From a virus, in IMG/VR virus record IMGVR_UViG_3300021170_000041, positions 1-37,885 of that record: a stretch of DNA of 37,885 bases; one strand, 5' to 3'. The position numbers and the translations under genes are program-made. Every line of letters starts with the position of its first letter. Position 1 is the stretch's first letter. Under the pieces are notes generated by a model. That model was not told the DNA's origin and did no database searches. It saw only the letters and a list, made by a program, of their open reading frames with translations. Positions 6,248 through 13,797 of the stretch are shown here, piece by piece.

Positions 6248-6736
6248 ATGAGTAGTAATGGAAAAGGCAATACAGCTAAGACATATGCAGAGGCTGGATT
6301 GGAAGAAACTAATCAATATTCTGCAGAAGCAGAGGCTTCAATTGCCCCCGCCAATGGTAATGCGGAGCAAGATCAGGGAGAGTTTGTTCAGGTGGCCGGC
6401 ACTGAGCCGGTAGCCTACTATTTCCGGCATACTGCCCCCAAGAAGACCCCCAAAAACCCCTTTAAGATTCTTGAGAAGGGTCAAACCCTGCAGGGAGTGT
6501 ATGTTCGTTCTTATAGTACCGGCAAGTTTAATAATCCTACCCATCTAGTTCGTCTCTCTACTGGAGAGCTGGTTGGAGTGCCGGGATCGGGTAGTCTGAA
6601 TAAGGCTATCAATCGCCTTGCCGAAGGATCTGAAGTTAAGATCACTTATAACGGTATGACCCCTATCAAGGGCGGGGAGTTTGAAGGCACAGACGCCCAT
6701 AACTACACTGTCTTTGGTCGTAAACTTAAAGCTTAA
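6248..6736 (+). CDS. Putative single-stranded DNA-binding protein (OB-fold-like)
   Basis: A 162-residue protein with AAGGAGA six bases before ATG 6248. The first 60 residues are acidic and low in complexity. Residues about 75-160 (GQTLQGVYVRSYSTGKFNNPTHLVRL, GELVGVPGSGSLNKAI, GSEVKITYNG, then GTDAHNYTVFGRK) look like a small beta-barrel of OB type, as in single-stranded DNA-binding proteins of phages. Its place between a nuclease and the DNA polymerase fits. The domain call is from pattern and context, not a search. Confidence 0.6.
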   Translation: MSSNGKGNTAKTYAEAGLEETNQYSAEAEASIAPANGNAEQDQGEFVQVAGTEPVAYYFRHTAPKKTPKNPFKILEKGQTLQGVYVRSYSTGKFNNPTHLVRLSTGELVGVPGSGSLNKAINRLAEGSEVKITYNGMTPIKGGEFEGTDAHNYTVFGRKLKA

Positions 6737-6760
6737 TCTACCACCCCCAACCATACGCGG

Positions 6761-6782
6761 GCCCCGACGTAAATATCGGGGC
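6761..6782 (+). promoter_or_regulatory. Stable hairpin just before the DNA polymerase start
   Basis: GCCCCGA and TCGGGGC are 7-base arms around an 8-base loop, followed by ATTTCTAT and then ATG 6791. The hairpin ends eight bases before the start codon, where a ribosome binding site should be, and none is visible. It may act as an attenuator or limit translation of the polymerase. Confidence 0.55.
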
Positions 6783-6790
6783 ATTTCTAT

Positions 6791-8761
6791 ATGAACAATT
6801 ATCTTGTAGCGGATGTTGAGACATATGGTACAGACCCCACAAATGGTAAATTGTTGGGAGTTGCATTATACCATCTTGATGGGTCTCCAGCCTTTTTTAT
6901 ATGGCTGCAATGGTATGATTTTAAAACTTCTTCATGGGTTATGCATCCAAAGTATAATAGTCAATTGGCTACTATACGGTCTAATATTGCCGGAAGACAA
7001 TTAATTGGCCATAACTATTCATATGATAAGCTTTGGTTGGATCATATACTAGGCATTGATACCATATGGCATGCGTGTACTAGACTTATGTGGCATATGG
7101 CCTCTTCTCCCTCAGGCCCCCGGCCTTACGGACTAAAAGATGCGCAAGTAGAGGCGCTAGGATGGACTAAAAAGGGTAATACTGAGATTGACGAGCAGAT
7201 AAAGGCTAGGGGGGGAAAGCCAGGTGAGGGCATTTATTTAGCCGATAAAGAGGTAATTGCCCGATATGCCTGTATGGATGCGATTTCTACGGCAGAGTTA
7301 TATAGTAAGTTGTTTCCTTTTTTTGATAAATACGATTATTGGTGGATGCTGGAAAAGATGGTAAAGTATAGCTGGTTATTACAACTCAATACTAATGCCG
7401 GAATTAGGGTAGACGTAGATGCCCTAGAGAAATGTATAGAAACACTGGATATTACTAAGAACGCCAACTCATCTAAGTTTATGGAACTAGCGGCCCCGTA
7501 TATTGACCGACTGGAGCGCATGTGGAGGGACGATAGGGCAGCCAGATACACATTACAGCCTGCTAAGGAGAGGTTTTTATCTAATTGGGGTATGCAGAAG
7601 AAGTTTAATCTAGCAAGTGATAAGGATAAACGAGAGTTATTTTATGAATCAATGAAGCTTCCAATTGTAATGGAGACCGAAGGCGGCAAAGGAGCTACGG
7701 GCGTGGATGCTATTAAGCTGGCAATGCGTGGTAGAGACGATCTTAAAGAATTAATTGAGGTGTATGAGGAGTATGAGTCAGCTGAAACCATTATTAATAG
7801 CTTTGGTATACCTTGGTTGGCTAGCGTTTATAATGATCGCCTACACCCTAGGTTTAACCCCTGCGGCACCGTTTCTTATCGCTTGTCGGGCTTTAAGCCA
7901 TATTTACTTAATGCGCCTTTTGATGAGAAAGAATTAATGTCATGCTTTAAGTGTGATGAAGGATGGGAGGGCATTCATGCAGACTTTAATAGCGTTGAGC
8001 CTTGTGTCACGGCCCATTACAGTCAAGACCCAAATCTGCTTAAAGTGTTCAGAGAGGGCTTGGGCGATGTATACCTTGACCTTGCACTTACACTTTTTCC
8101 CAACGACCTCCAACTTCAGATGGGGTACGATCCGAAGATTCCTATTACTCAAGAGATTAAGGAGCAGTTTAAGAAGCAGCGCAAGATTGCAAAGGTCATT
8201 CAGCTAGCGGTACAATATACAGGCACCAAATATACTGTTCATAAAAACCTCACCCAGTCTGGCATAGAAATCTCTTTATCTGAAGCCGGGGAACTCGTAG
8301 AGGCCTATCATCGTCATTTCCACAAGGTCAGGATTATGGACGAGGTGCTGTTTATGCGATTCGCCAAGCATGGCCACCTTCGCAATGTAGTGGGGCGTAT
8401 TATCAGGGTGCCCACACATGTAAACATAACTAAGAGAGATGGAACTGTATGGGAGAAGCCTCTGGGACGGTATAAAGACTTGCCCAATAGGTTTATACAG
8501 TCCTCCGCACACGATCTGTTGAGCTTCTGGGTTATGAAGATTTATGATTATTGCCAGACCCGCAATATACATGCTAAGCCGGTTATTATTGATTGTCATG
8601 ATTCTACCAGCTGGCAATGCCCCAAGGAGCAGGTGGGGCAGTTAGAGCAGGTGTTTAAAGATGCATTGACAGATCTAAATAAAGAAGTTAGAATGACTGT
8701 AGAGATAAAGATGGAAATGAAGAGATTTATTACTTTAGCTGGCCTGAAGGGGGATGAATAG
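6791..8761 (+). CDS. Family A DNA polymerase with 3'-5' exonuclease domain
   Basis: A 656-residue replicative polymerase of the T7/Pol I family. The N-terminal DEDDy exonuclease has D8-x-E10, the IGHNYSYD motif with D79, and Y159-x3-D163. The polymerase domain has motif A at DFNSVEP (D398), motif B as R464-x3-K468-x7-Y476, and motif C at H603-D604-S605. In most family members motif C reads HDE; Ser here replaces Glu. Motif A has NSVEP where SQIEL is common. Both catalytic aspartates are present, so the enzyme should be active. The stop overlaps the primase start by eight bases. Confidence 0.93.
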   Translation: MNNYLVADVETYGTDPTNGKLLGVALYHLDGSPAFFIWLQWYDFKTSSWVMHPKYNSQLATIRSNIAGRQLIGHNYSYDKLWLDHILGIDTIWHACTRLMWHMASSPSGPRPYGLKDAQVEALGWTKKGNTEIDEQIKARGGKPGEGIYLADKEVIARYACMDAISTAELYSKLFPFFDKYDYWWMLEKMVKYSWLLQLNTNAGIRVDVDALEKCIETLDITKNANSSKFMELAAPYIDRLERMWRDDRAARYTLQPAKERFLSNWGMQKKFNLASDKDKRELFYESMKLPIVMETEGGKGATGVDAIKLAMRGRDDLKELIEVYEEYESAETIINSFGIPWLASVYNDRLHPRFNPCGTVSYRLSGFKPYLLNAPFDEKELMSCFKCDEGWEGIHADFNSVEPCVTAHYSQDPNLLKVFREGLGDVYLDLALTLFPNDLQLQMGYDPKIPITQEIKEQFKKQRKIAKVIQLAVQYTGTKYTVHKNLTQSGIEISLSEAGELVEAYHRHFHKVRIMDEVLFMRFAKHGHLRNVVGRIIRVPTHVNITKRDGTVWEKPLGRYKDLPNRFIQSSAHDLLSFWVMKIYDYCQTRNIHAKPVIIDCHDSTSWQCPKEQVGQLEQVFKDALTDLNKEVRMTVEIKMEMKRFITLAGLKGDE

Positions 8762-9548
8762 TGGCATGGATAATTATATATACCGCCTCGTTAGTGATAC
8801 TAATCATATTAGCAAGCCTCCTATTTTTCAACCTAGTTATAGAATTGCTTATAGCACTGCTTTATTTGCCTCGGTTTACGCGGTCACGGCTGAAACAGCC
8901 GGAAGAATTACGGAAGCAGGAACGGCAGCGGGCTTTAAAGGTGTTGTCTGGAGTCAAAGACTCTGGATCGACATCGACGATAATCAAAGGGCCTTGGAAG
9001 CCCAAGAATGGCTAAAGAAAGAGGGATATGACCATGTTGTTTATACGACCGGAGGGCGAGGATGCCATATTGGTGTGGCTCGTAGCGCTAGTCCTTCTCA
9101 TTTGCTTCCACAGCAGGACAAGCTATGGGTCTCAACAAACTTGCCGGGAGCTGACCTATCTCTTTACTGGCACCTGCACCTTATCAGACTCCCCGGTACA
9201 CTGCACTCCTCTACAGGGCTTCCCAAGCGGATACTATATTCACAAGAAGGACGGTCGATTGATCTTCCACCCTTTGAATCGACTTCCCCGGCAACCAATC
9301 AGATCAATTACAAAGCCTCGGAGGCCAGACAGCCCTTTTTCAAAGTGTGGTCGGTTGTGCAACAGTTAACCCCCTCGGAGGGCCAAAGTAGGCACAAACA
9401 GCTTCTACAGCTTTCTATGGCCCTACGAAATGATGCCGGAGCTAGCCCTGAAGAGAATATGTGGATGCTTCAAGAGGTTAACAGAGGATTTGATTGTCCT
9501 AAATTCCAACAAGAACTAGATAACATAGTTAGGTGGGTTTATGCCTAA
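8754..9548 (+). CDS. Archaeo-eukaryotic-type primase (PrimPol-like)
   Basis: A 264-residue protein. WIDIDD holds the metal-binding D73-x-D75. TTGGRGCHI (98-106) is the nucleotide-binding sxH-type motif with H105. HLIRLPGTLHSSTG (about 142-155) fits motif III. The last 55 residues (SEGQSRHKQLLQLSMALRND to IVRWVY) resemble a PriCT-type helical domain. It should synthesise primers for the polymerase encoded just upstream. No helicase is fused, and none is recognised elsewhere. ATG 8754 overlaps the polymerase stop; ATG 8766 is an alternative start. Confidence 0.85.
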   Translation: MNSGMDNYIYRLVSDTNHISKPPIFQPSYRIAYSTALFASVYAVTAETAGRITEAGTAAGFKGVVWSQRLWIDIDDNQRALEAQEWLKKEGYDHVVYTTGGRGCHIGVARSASPSHLLPQQDKLWVSTNLPGADLSLYWHLHLIRLPGTLHSSTGLPKRILYSQEGRSIDLPPFESTSPATNQINYKASEARQPFFKVWSVVQQLTPSEGQSRHKQLLQLSMALRNDAGASPEENMWMLQEVNRGFDCPKFQQELDNIVRWVYA

Positions 9549-9954
9549 AAAGCCTATTACGGATCTTAATAAGTTTAGAGATCAGTTTGTACGTTGGACC
9601 TTGAGACGAGCTAGCTTTCGGTGGCCTCCTCGCGGGGAAGCACTGAAGGCAGCTAGATTTGACAGAGGGCTATATAGATGCGCTGTGTGTGCTAAAGTGT
9701 ACGCCACAAAGGAAGTGAGGATAGATCATGTCCACCCAGTCGTCCCTGTCCCCCAGATTGTGTATGACATGCGGGGGGCCATTGTATCGGCCAGCGCAGG
9801 TGATGTCAGTTTGGGACAATACGTGCTTAGATTGTTTACAGAAGCAGGAGGGCTCCAAGTTCTCTGCCAGTCCTGCCATAAGCTTAAAACAGATGGAGAG
9901 AATAATGTCAGAAAAGAATACCGAAGGTGGCTTAAAGGAAGGAATAAAATATGA
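9541..9954 (+). CDS. HNH endonuclease-like protein
   Basis: A 137-residue protein with C47-x2-C50, D62-H63 in IDHVHPVV, and C109-x2-C112-H113 in LQVLCQSCH. This is the treble-clef zinc site and His-metal finger of small phage HNH proteins. The start overlaps the primase stop by eight bases, and the 3' end overlaps the next gene by 50 bases. It lies within the replication operon rather than beside the terminase, so either a replication/recombination role or a free-standing homing-type nuclease is possible. Confidence 0.8.
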   Translation: MPKKPITDLNKFRDQFVRWTLRRASFRWPPRGEALKAARFDRGLYRCAVCAKVYATKEVRIDHVHPVVPVPQIVYDMRGAIVSASAGDVSLGQYVLRLFTEAGGLQVLCQSCHKLKTDGENNVRKEYRRWLKGRNKI

Positions 9955-10246
9955 TGACGGAAAGGTTAGACTTGAACTCCTTAGTAGACACGCTATTGAG
10001 AAATTGGGACAAGTACTTACTTTTGGAGCTAAAAAGTATGAAGATAACAACTGGAGACGGGGTCTTTTATACACTAGAGTTATTGGAGCGCTACTTAGAC
10101 ATACGTTTGCGTATCTTAGCGGCGAAACAACGGATAAAGAGTCAGGGTTGAGTCACATGGCTCATGCTATGTGTTGCGCAATGTTTCTATTGGAGTATGA
10201 AGTATCTCACCCAGAGTTGGATGACCGCTACAAAGGAGATAAGTAA
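9905..10246 (+). CDS. dATP/dGTP diphosphohydrolase-like protein
   Basis: I place the start at ATG 9905, which has GGAGAG five bases upstream, giving 113 residues; the frame is open further upstream but overlaps the HNH gene. The pattern KYDDGKVRLELL, LTFGAKKYEDNNW, GALLRHTFAYLSGE, ESGLSHMAHAMCCAMFLLEYE is that of the small phage dATP/dGTP diphosphohydrolase family (dGTP_diPhyd_N type). It should hydrolyse dNTPs to dNMPs and adjust the pool used by the phage polymerase. Related enzymes act in 2-aminoadenine (Z) DNA pathways, but I find no PurZ-like gene here. Confidence 0.82.
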   Translation: MSEKNTEGGLKEGIKYDDGKVRLELLSRHAIEKLGQVLTFGAKKYEDNNWRRGLLYTRVIGALLRHTFAYLSGETTDKESGLSHMAHAMCCAMFLLEYEVSHPELDDRYKGDK

Positions 10247-10716
10247 TGGTAGTGATAATTGATATTGACGGGACTATTTGTAATGCTAAAAGGCGGTTTG
10301 AGAAGGCAGGCCCAGAGCCTATTAGAGACAATGTTGAGGCCTACAACCATTGGGTTAAAACAGTGAACGAGGGCTGCGAGCATGATGAACCTGTGCCCGG
10401 TATGTCAGAGATTTGTTGGGCTATGAAATATTCTATTAGTCGGGTAGTTTATCTTACTTCTCGTACCGAGAGCCTACGCAAGAAGACAGAGGAATGGCTG
10501 TCTAATCATAACTTCCCAGACCTCAAAGTGAAGATGCGTCCAGAAGATAACTTCCAGGAGACGTGGAAGTTTAAGCTTGAGGCCATTAAAAGACTTCGTC
10601 GTCATGCAAAGGAGCAGGTGCTTGTAATTGATGATGATGAGCATGGCACTATTGAGAATATGTGTAAGCTTAATGGCTTCACCTTCTTAAAGGCAAGAAG
10701 TGGTGGGCAGAAATGA
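10246..10716 (+). CDS. HAD-superfamily phosphatase
   Basis: A 156-residue protein with HAD motif I at DIDGT (D6, D8), motif II at LTSR (T71), a Lys around 108-110 and motif IV DDDE (129-132). This is the arrangement of the phosphatase domain of polynucleotide kinases and of phage nucleotide phosphatases. No kinase domain is fused. Substrate unknown; a 5'-nucleotidase or 3'-DNA phosphatase role would fit the operon. ATG overlaps the previous TAA, with GGAGA six bases upstream. Confidence 0.85.
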   Translation: MVVIIDIDGTICNAKRRFEKAGPEPIRDNVEAYNHWVKTVNEGCEHDEPVPGMSEICWAMKYSISRVVYLTSRTESLRKKTEEWLSNHNFPDLKVKMRPEDNFQETWKFKLEAIKRLRRHAKEQVLVIDDDEHGTIENMCKLNGFTFLKARSGGQK

Positions 10717-11429
10717 AGAAGCCTAAAATCTTATTATATGATATTGAAACTTCTCCTAATTTGGCCTATGTATGGGGCAAATACCAACAGGATGTAGTAG
10801 CTTATAAAAATGAACGTAGGATACTGTCAGTAGCGTATAGATGGCTGGGAGATAGAAAAATAGAGGTAATATCTACTAAAGGTGTTGATAATGATTATAA
10901 ACTTGTGTCGCTGTTTGCTACTATACTCAATGAAGCAGACATATGCATAGCACATAATGGTGACCACTTTGACCGTACTATTGTAAAGACCCGAATGCTT
11001 TATCATGGTATGAAGCCTCTTAAGATTAATTGCAGTGTAGACACCCTTAAGGTTGTTAAAACTTACTTTAACTTTAATGGAAATAGTTTGGCCGATGTAT
11101 GCCACTATCTTAAGATAGGCAAGAAGACAAAGCACCCTGGAATTGATATGTGGATGGGTTGCCTAGCTAATGATGCTAGAAGTTGGGCACAAATGGTCAA
11201 ATACAACAAACAAGACGTAGTATTGCTTACAAAGCTATATAATAGATTGCGACCCTGGATTGAAAATCATCCGAATGTAGCAAGATTATTGGGGCAATGC
11301 GGGTGTCCTTCCTGCGCAAATACGCAGACCAGTAAATATGGTATTAGGCCTACTGCCCGAGGTTTACAGCAAAGGTGGCTTTGCAGGAGCTGTGGGAGGC
11401 ATTGGACTACGCCTATGGGTGCTAAATGA
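10713..11429 (+). CDS. DEDD-family 3'-5' exonuclease with C-terminal zinc ribbon
   Basis: A 238-residue protein with exonuclease motifs D10-x-E12 in YDIETS, IAHNGDHFD (about 79-87) and Y164-x3-D168 in YNKQD. This is an RNase H-like exonuclease of the YprB type found in phages. After the domain come CGCPSC (196-201) and CRSC (224-227), a zinc ribbon probably binding nucleic acid. It is distinct from the proofreading domain of the polymerase. Start overlaps the previous stop (ATGA). Confidence 0.85.
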   Translation: MKKPKILLYDIETSPNLAYVWGKYQQDVVAYKNERRILSVAYRWLGDRKIEVISTKGVDNDYKLVSLFATILNEADICIAHNGDHFDRTIVKTRMLYHGMKPLKINCSVDTLKVVKTYFNFNGNSLADVCHYLKIGKKTKHPGIDMWMGCLANDARSWAQMVKYNKQDVVLLTKLYNRLRPWIENHPNVARLLGQCGCPSCANTQTSKYGIRPTARGLQQRWLCRSCGRHWTTPMGAK

Positions 11430-11719
11430 AAGTAAACCGTAATTATAAGTTTGAGTATATTCATGAAGGTGTTATGTGTTTATCCTGCGGAACAGTGTTA
11501 ATTAGCTACCACAGGCATGACTATAAGACTTGCCCTTGCGATCAAGCCACTATGATTGATGGTGGGCAGATTGACTATGTAAGATTTGGTGGGATGGATT
11601 TATCTCTTGTAATGCCTGTTATGGTTGTCCCTACATCGAGGACTAAAACAGGAAAGTTGTCCAAGAAGAAGATAAAGACTTATAGAGAAGTATTTAGTAG
11701 GAGCAGGAGGGCTAAATGA
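11426..11719 (+). CDS. Small Cys-rich phage protein, 97 residues
   Basis: ATGA overlap with the exonuclease stop. The segment VMCLSCGTVLISYHRHDYKTCPC is a likely zinc-binding knuckle, followed by DGGQIDYVRFGG. I recall small phage proteins with CLSCGTxLxSxxxHDYKxCxC followed by DGGxDYxRxGG, of unknown function. The C-terminus is basic. Confidence 0.75.
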   Translation: MKVNRNYKFEYIHEGVMCLSCGTVLISYHRHDYKTCPCDQATMIDGGQIDYVRFGGMDLSLVMPVMVVPTSRTKTGKLSKKKIKTYREVFSRSRRAK

Positions 11720-11940
11720 AGTTAGGTGATGAGATTAAACTTACTATATGGGATCATTGTAAAGGTCCCGGGACTATTAAGGTTCCTATAGAGTTTAATG
11801 TATATGGCAAAGTTGTTGCTATAGATGCCAATAGCATAATATTGGCTTCTTGGATTGACCCTGATGGCACAGTGGATGATAATACAGAAGTATTTGCTAT
11901 AGTTAGATCGGCCATTAGAAAAGTAAAGGTGTTAAAATGA
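11716..11940 (+). CDS. Hypothetical protein, 74 residues
   Basis: ATGA overlap with the previous gene. The alternating pattern suggests a small beta-barrel. No family recognised. Coupling on both sides supports it as a real gene. Confidence 0.6.
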   Translation: MKLGDEIKLTIWDHCKGPGTIKVPIEFNVYGKVVAIDANSIILASWIDPDGTVDDNTEVFAIVRSAIRKVKVLK

Positions 11941-12200
11941 TTGATATTGTACAAAAAGTATGGAGATTGGCTAATTCCATTCAGCTTAATCTTACCCAAT
12001 GGCTCTTGTTGGGTATGGCAACGGCAATAGGGGGTCTTACGGTAGCCTTAAAATTACAAGGTTCTAGGCTACATGCTCTTCAGGTGCAATTACTGGAGAA
12101 AAACATTCAAATTACTATTAGTTCAGATGATAATGCCGTTAAGATGGCTAGAGATAAGTTTAATGAGGCTTATGAGGCTTATCTAAGGAATAGATCATGA
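11937..12200 (+). CDS. Small membrane protein with helical tail, possible i-spanin
   Basis: An 87-residue protein. One membrane segment spans about residues 20-40 (WLLLGMATAIGGLTVAL), followed by a charged helical region probably forming a coiled coil. That is the topology of an inner-membrane spanin. The next gene also encodes a small membrane protein, so the two may be a lysis pair, but the second has no lipobox. The main lysis genes lie convergent on the other strand. Confidence 0.45.
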   Translation: MIDIVQKVWRLANSIQLNLTQWLLLGMATAIGGLTVALKLQGSRLHALQVQLLEKNIQITISSDDNAVKMARDKFNEAYEAYLRNRS

Positions 12201-12460
12201 AACTACTAATTATAGTCTTTTTAGTAGCAAATCTAAGCCTAGGAAACGATTCAAAAACTCCATCTGCCTGTGATCTAGCTTTAGATGCCTGCCAGCAGGT
12301 CATAAAGGCTGAGGACATAGAGAATACGCACCTAAAGGCCGATATAAAGGCCTTAGAGGACAAAGTGGTGTCGGAAGAGGGCTCTTCAGCCCTCCCCTGG
12401 TGGGGCTATGTGTTGCTAGGCTTGGCTGGCGGCTTGGTGGTGGGGATTTCGGTTCGGTAA
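12197..12460 (+). CDS. Small secreted or membrane protein with signal peptide and C-terminal membrane segment
   Basis: An 87-residue protein: N-terminal signal-like segment (MKLLIIVFLVANLSLG), two cysteines in CDLALDAC, a helical middle, and a membrane segment around 68-86 (WWGYVLLGLAGGLVVGI). It could be a unimolecular-spanin-like or other lysis-related protein. It is the last gene of the plus-strand operon and overlaps the 3' end of the convergent rhomboid gene by 55 bases. Confidence 0.5.
   Translation: MKLLIIVFLVANLSLGNDSKTPSACDLALDACQQVIKAEDIENTHLKADIKALEDKVVSEEGSSALPWWGYVLLGLAGGLVVGISVR
12377..12394 (-). terminator. Hairpin downstream of the lysis cassette
   Basis: GAGGGCT and AGCCCTC are 7-base arms with a 4-base loop (GAAG on the minus strand), 12 bases beyond the rhomboid stop. 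Only a weak T run (CTTCC) follows, and it lies inside a plus-strand gene, so termination is uncertain. Confidence 0.35.
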
Positions 12461-12990
12461 AGCCTTTTAACCAGCATTAAACCCGTCAGGATGCCTCCTA
12501 TATGGCCGAACACGGCAATCCCCATGAGGAGGGCTAGGGGGGCCATCAAGATCTGCTGTATAAGCCTTATAGCGATAAATAGCATGCCTAGGCAATGATC
12601 TAAAGCAGTGTTCCCATAAACCATACAAGCTCCTGCCGTGGCCCCGAATATGGCCGAGCTGGACCCAATACAGCCTCCCCCCACCACTATCATGTGTAAA
12701 AGTAGGCCTCCCAGGCCACATAGCATATAAAACTCTAAAAACCTCTTGGATCCCAGTTTATTCTCTAAATATACCATAAACGGCAGCCCAAACAGGAAAT
12801 TCCCCATTAAGTGTTCCCAGCTGGCGTGGGCCAGTATGTGGGTGATGATTTGGAATATGGATATGTGGGCGGCAGGGTCATAAGCTAGTTTATCCACTAA
12901 AGTGGGGTCTATACTGCACAAGCACTGCAGCATAACTGCTATAGACAGAAGCAGCAGGGTGGACGGGGACGTGGTGATTATACGCTTCAA
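12406..12990 (-). CDS. Rhomboid-family intramembrane serine protease
   Basis: A 194-residue protein, about six membrane segments. Motifs in order: HASWEHLMGNFLFG (55-68, the H-x4-H-x2-N element of transmembrane helix 2), G109-S-S111-S in IGSSSAIFGATAG as the GxSx serine motif, and H163 in FGHIGGILTG. The catalytic Ser-His dyad is intact. I take TTG 12990 as start because AAGGAG lies about six bases upstream and it overlaps the endolysin stop. A role in lysis, in processing host membrane proteins or in superinfection exclusion is possible; all are inference. Confidence 0.88.
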   Translation of the reverse strand: MKRIITTSPSTLLLLSIAVMLQCLCSIDPTLVDKLAYDPAAHISIFQIITHILAHASWEHLMGNFLFGLPFMVYLENKLGSKRFLEFYMLCGLGGLLLHMIVVGGGCIGSSSAIFGATAGACMVYGNTALDHCLGMLFIAIRLIQQILMAPLALLMGIAVFGHIGGILTGLMLVKRLYRTEIPTTKPPAKPSNT

Positions 12991-13430
12991 GTGGTCTCCT
13001 TAAGGAATAGGGCTTTTTCTTCTTCTCTCCTGGCCAATAGGCCCGAGGACTTATATAACCCTATATAACACCAGAGCGGGAATTGATCCGCTGCCTTAGC
13101 ATATTGTGATAGGTTTATAAACTTTAATAGCCCACTTCTAGCAAGATTGCCTGCGCCTAAATTGTATGTAAAGTCAATGAGGGCTGCGAGTTGATTAGTA
13201 TTGATAGGAGCTTTAACTAACTGCAATATGCGGGGGGGAAGAGTTTCTACGGCCTCTTGTAGTATTTCGTCTGCTTGTTGCTGGCTCCATTCAGTGCCCA
13301 GCTGTATGCTGCCTGTTGAGCCCCATCCTATGGTAACACGGCCGCCCTGGTCCGTGTATGCTTTAAGTCGGCAGCCCTCATACTTCTTAATGAGGCTGGT
13401 TGCTATCTGTATCGCTAGAGTTTGATCCAT
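12987..13430 (-). CDS. GH24 endolysin (T4-lysozyme type muramidase)
   Basis: A 147-residue protein. E18, D27 and T33 in KKYEGCRLKAYTDQG and RVTIGWG have the same spacing (9 and 6) as the catalytic E11, D20 and T26 of T4 lysozyme. It cleaves the glycan strand of peptidoglycan. No signal-anchor segment is seen, so release should depend on the holin encoded just upstream. The start is placed at ATG 13430; a TTG at 13445 is the alternative. The gene overlaps the holin end by 44 bases. Confidence 0.92.
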   Translation of the reverse strand: MDQTLAIQIATSLIKKYEGCRLKAYTDQGGRVTIGWGSTGSIQLGTEWSQQQADEILQEAVETLPPRILQLVKAPINTNQLAALIDFTYNLGAGNLARSGLLKFINLSQYAKAADQFPLWCYIGLYKSSGLLARREEEKALFLKETT

Positions 13431-13797
13431 CCTGCACTTTAACAATTTGGTTGATAAGGGCCTTCAATATGGGGGCTCCAGTGATGCTTTCCATATTCTC
13501 CATACAGCTCTTTAGCTCAGTAATACCGATATACCCAGATAATATCTTAACAATAGGGAATATGTCCCCAGTCAGATATTGCTCTGTTAAGTAGGCAAGC
13601 AATACTACTGACTCGTAGACCAATATCTTTACTACAGTGCGCTTAAGACCACTAGAGGTTATTGCCTCTCCTCTTTTAGCAGCCGCCCACACCCCGCAAA
13701 TAAGATCCACTACAGTCAATACCATTACTACAATTAATACTGGTCTTACTGGCAGGAATAGTAATAATACGGCTAGGAGTAGTGCCCTATAGTTCAT
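13387..13797 (-). CDS. Phage holin (Phage_holin_4_1-like)
   Basis: A 136-residue protein with an N-terminal hydrophobic stretch (residues 5-34), then VVDLICGVWAAAKRGEAITSSG and a further hydrophobic segment (about 57-70). This pattern is typical of the Phage_holin_4 family, where a G-x-x-x-A-x-K-x-G-E motif and an S-S-G-L-x-R-T loop recur. It should form membrane lesions that release the endolysin. Start ATG 13797 overlaps the upstream gene by 11 bases. Confidence 0.82.
   Translation of the reverse strand: MNYRALLLAVLLLFLPVRPVLIVVMVLTVVDLICGVWAAAKRGEAITSSGLKRTVVKILVYESVVLLAYLTEQYLTGDIFPIVKILSGYIGITELKSCMENMESITGAPILKALINQIVKVQDGSNSSDTDSNQPH

Noticed and set aside
9728-9904. Zinc-ribbon-like extension (CMTC...CLDC) in frame upstream of the diphosphohydrolase
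   Set aside because: It overlaps the well-conserved HNH frame, and the ATG at 9905 has a good ribosome binding site and matches the usual family start.
9905-10246. 2-aminoadenine (Z) genome pathway suggested by the dATP/dGTP diphosphohydrolase and family A polymerase
   Set aside because: No PurZ-like adenylosuccinate synthetase or DatZ-like HD hydrolase is found; the enzyme alone occurs in many phages with ordinary DNA.
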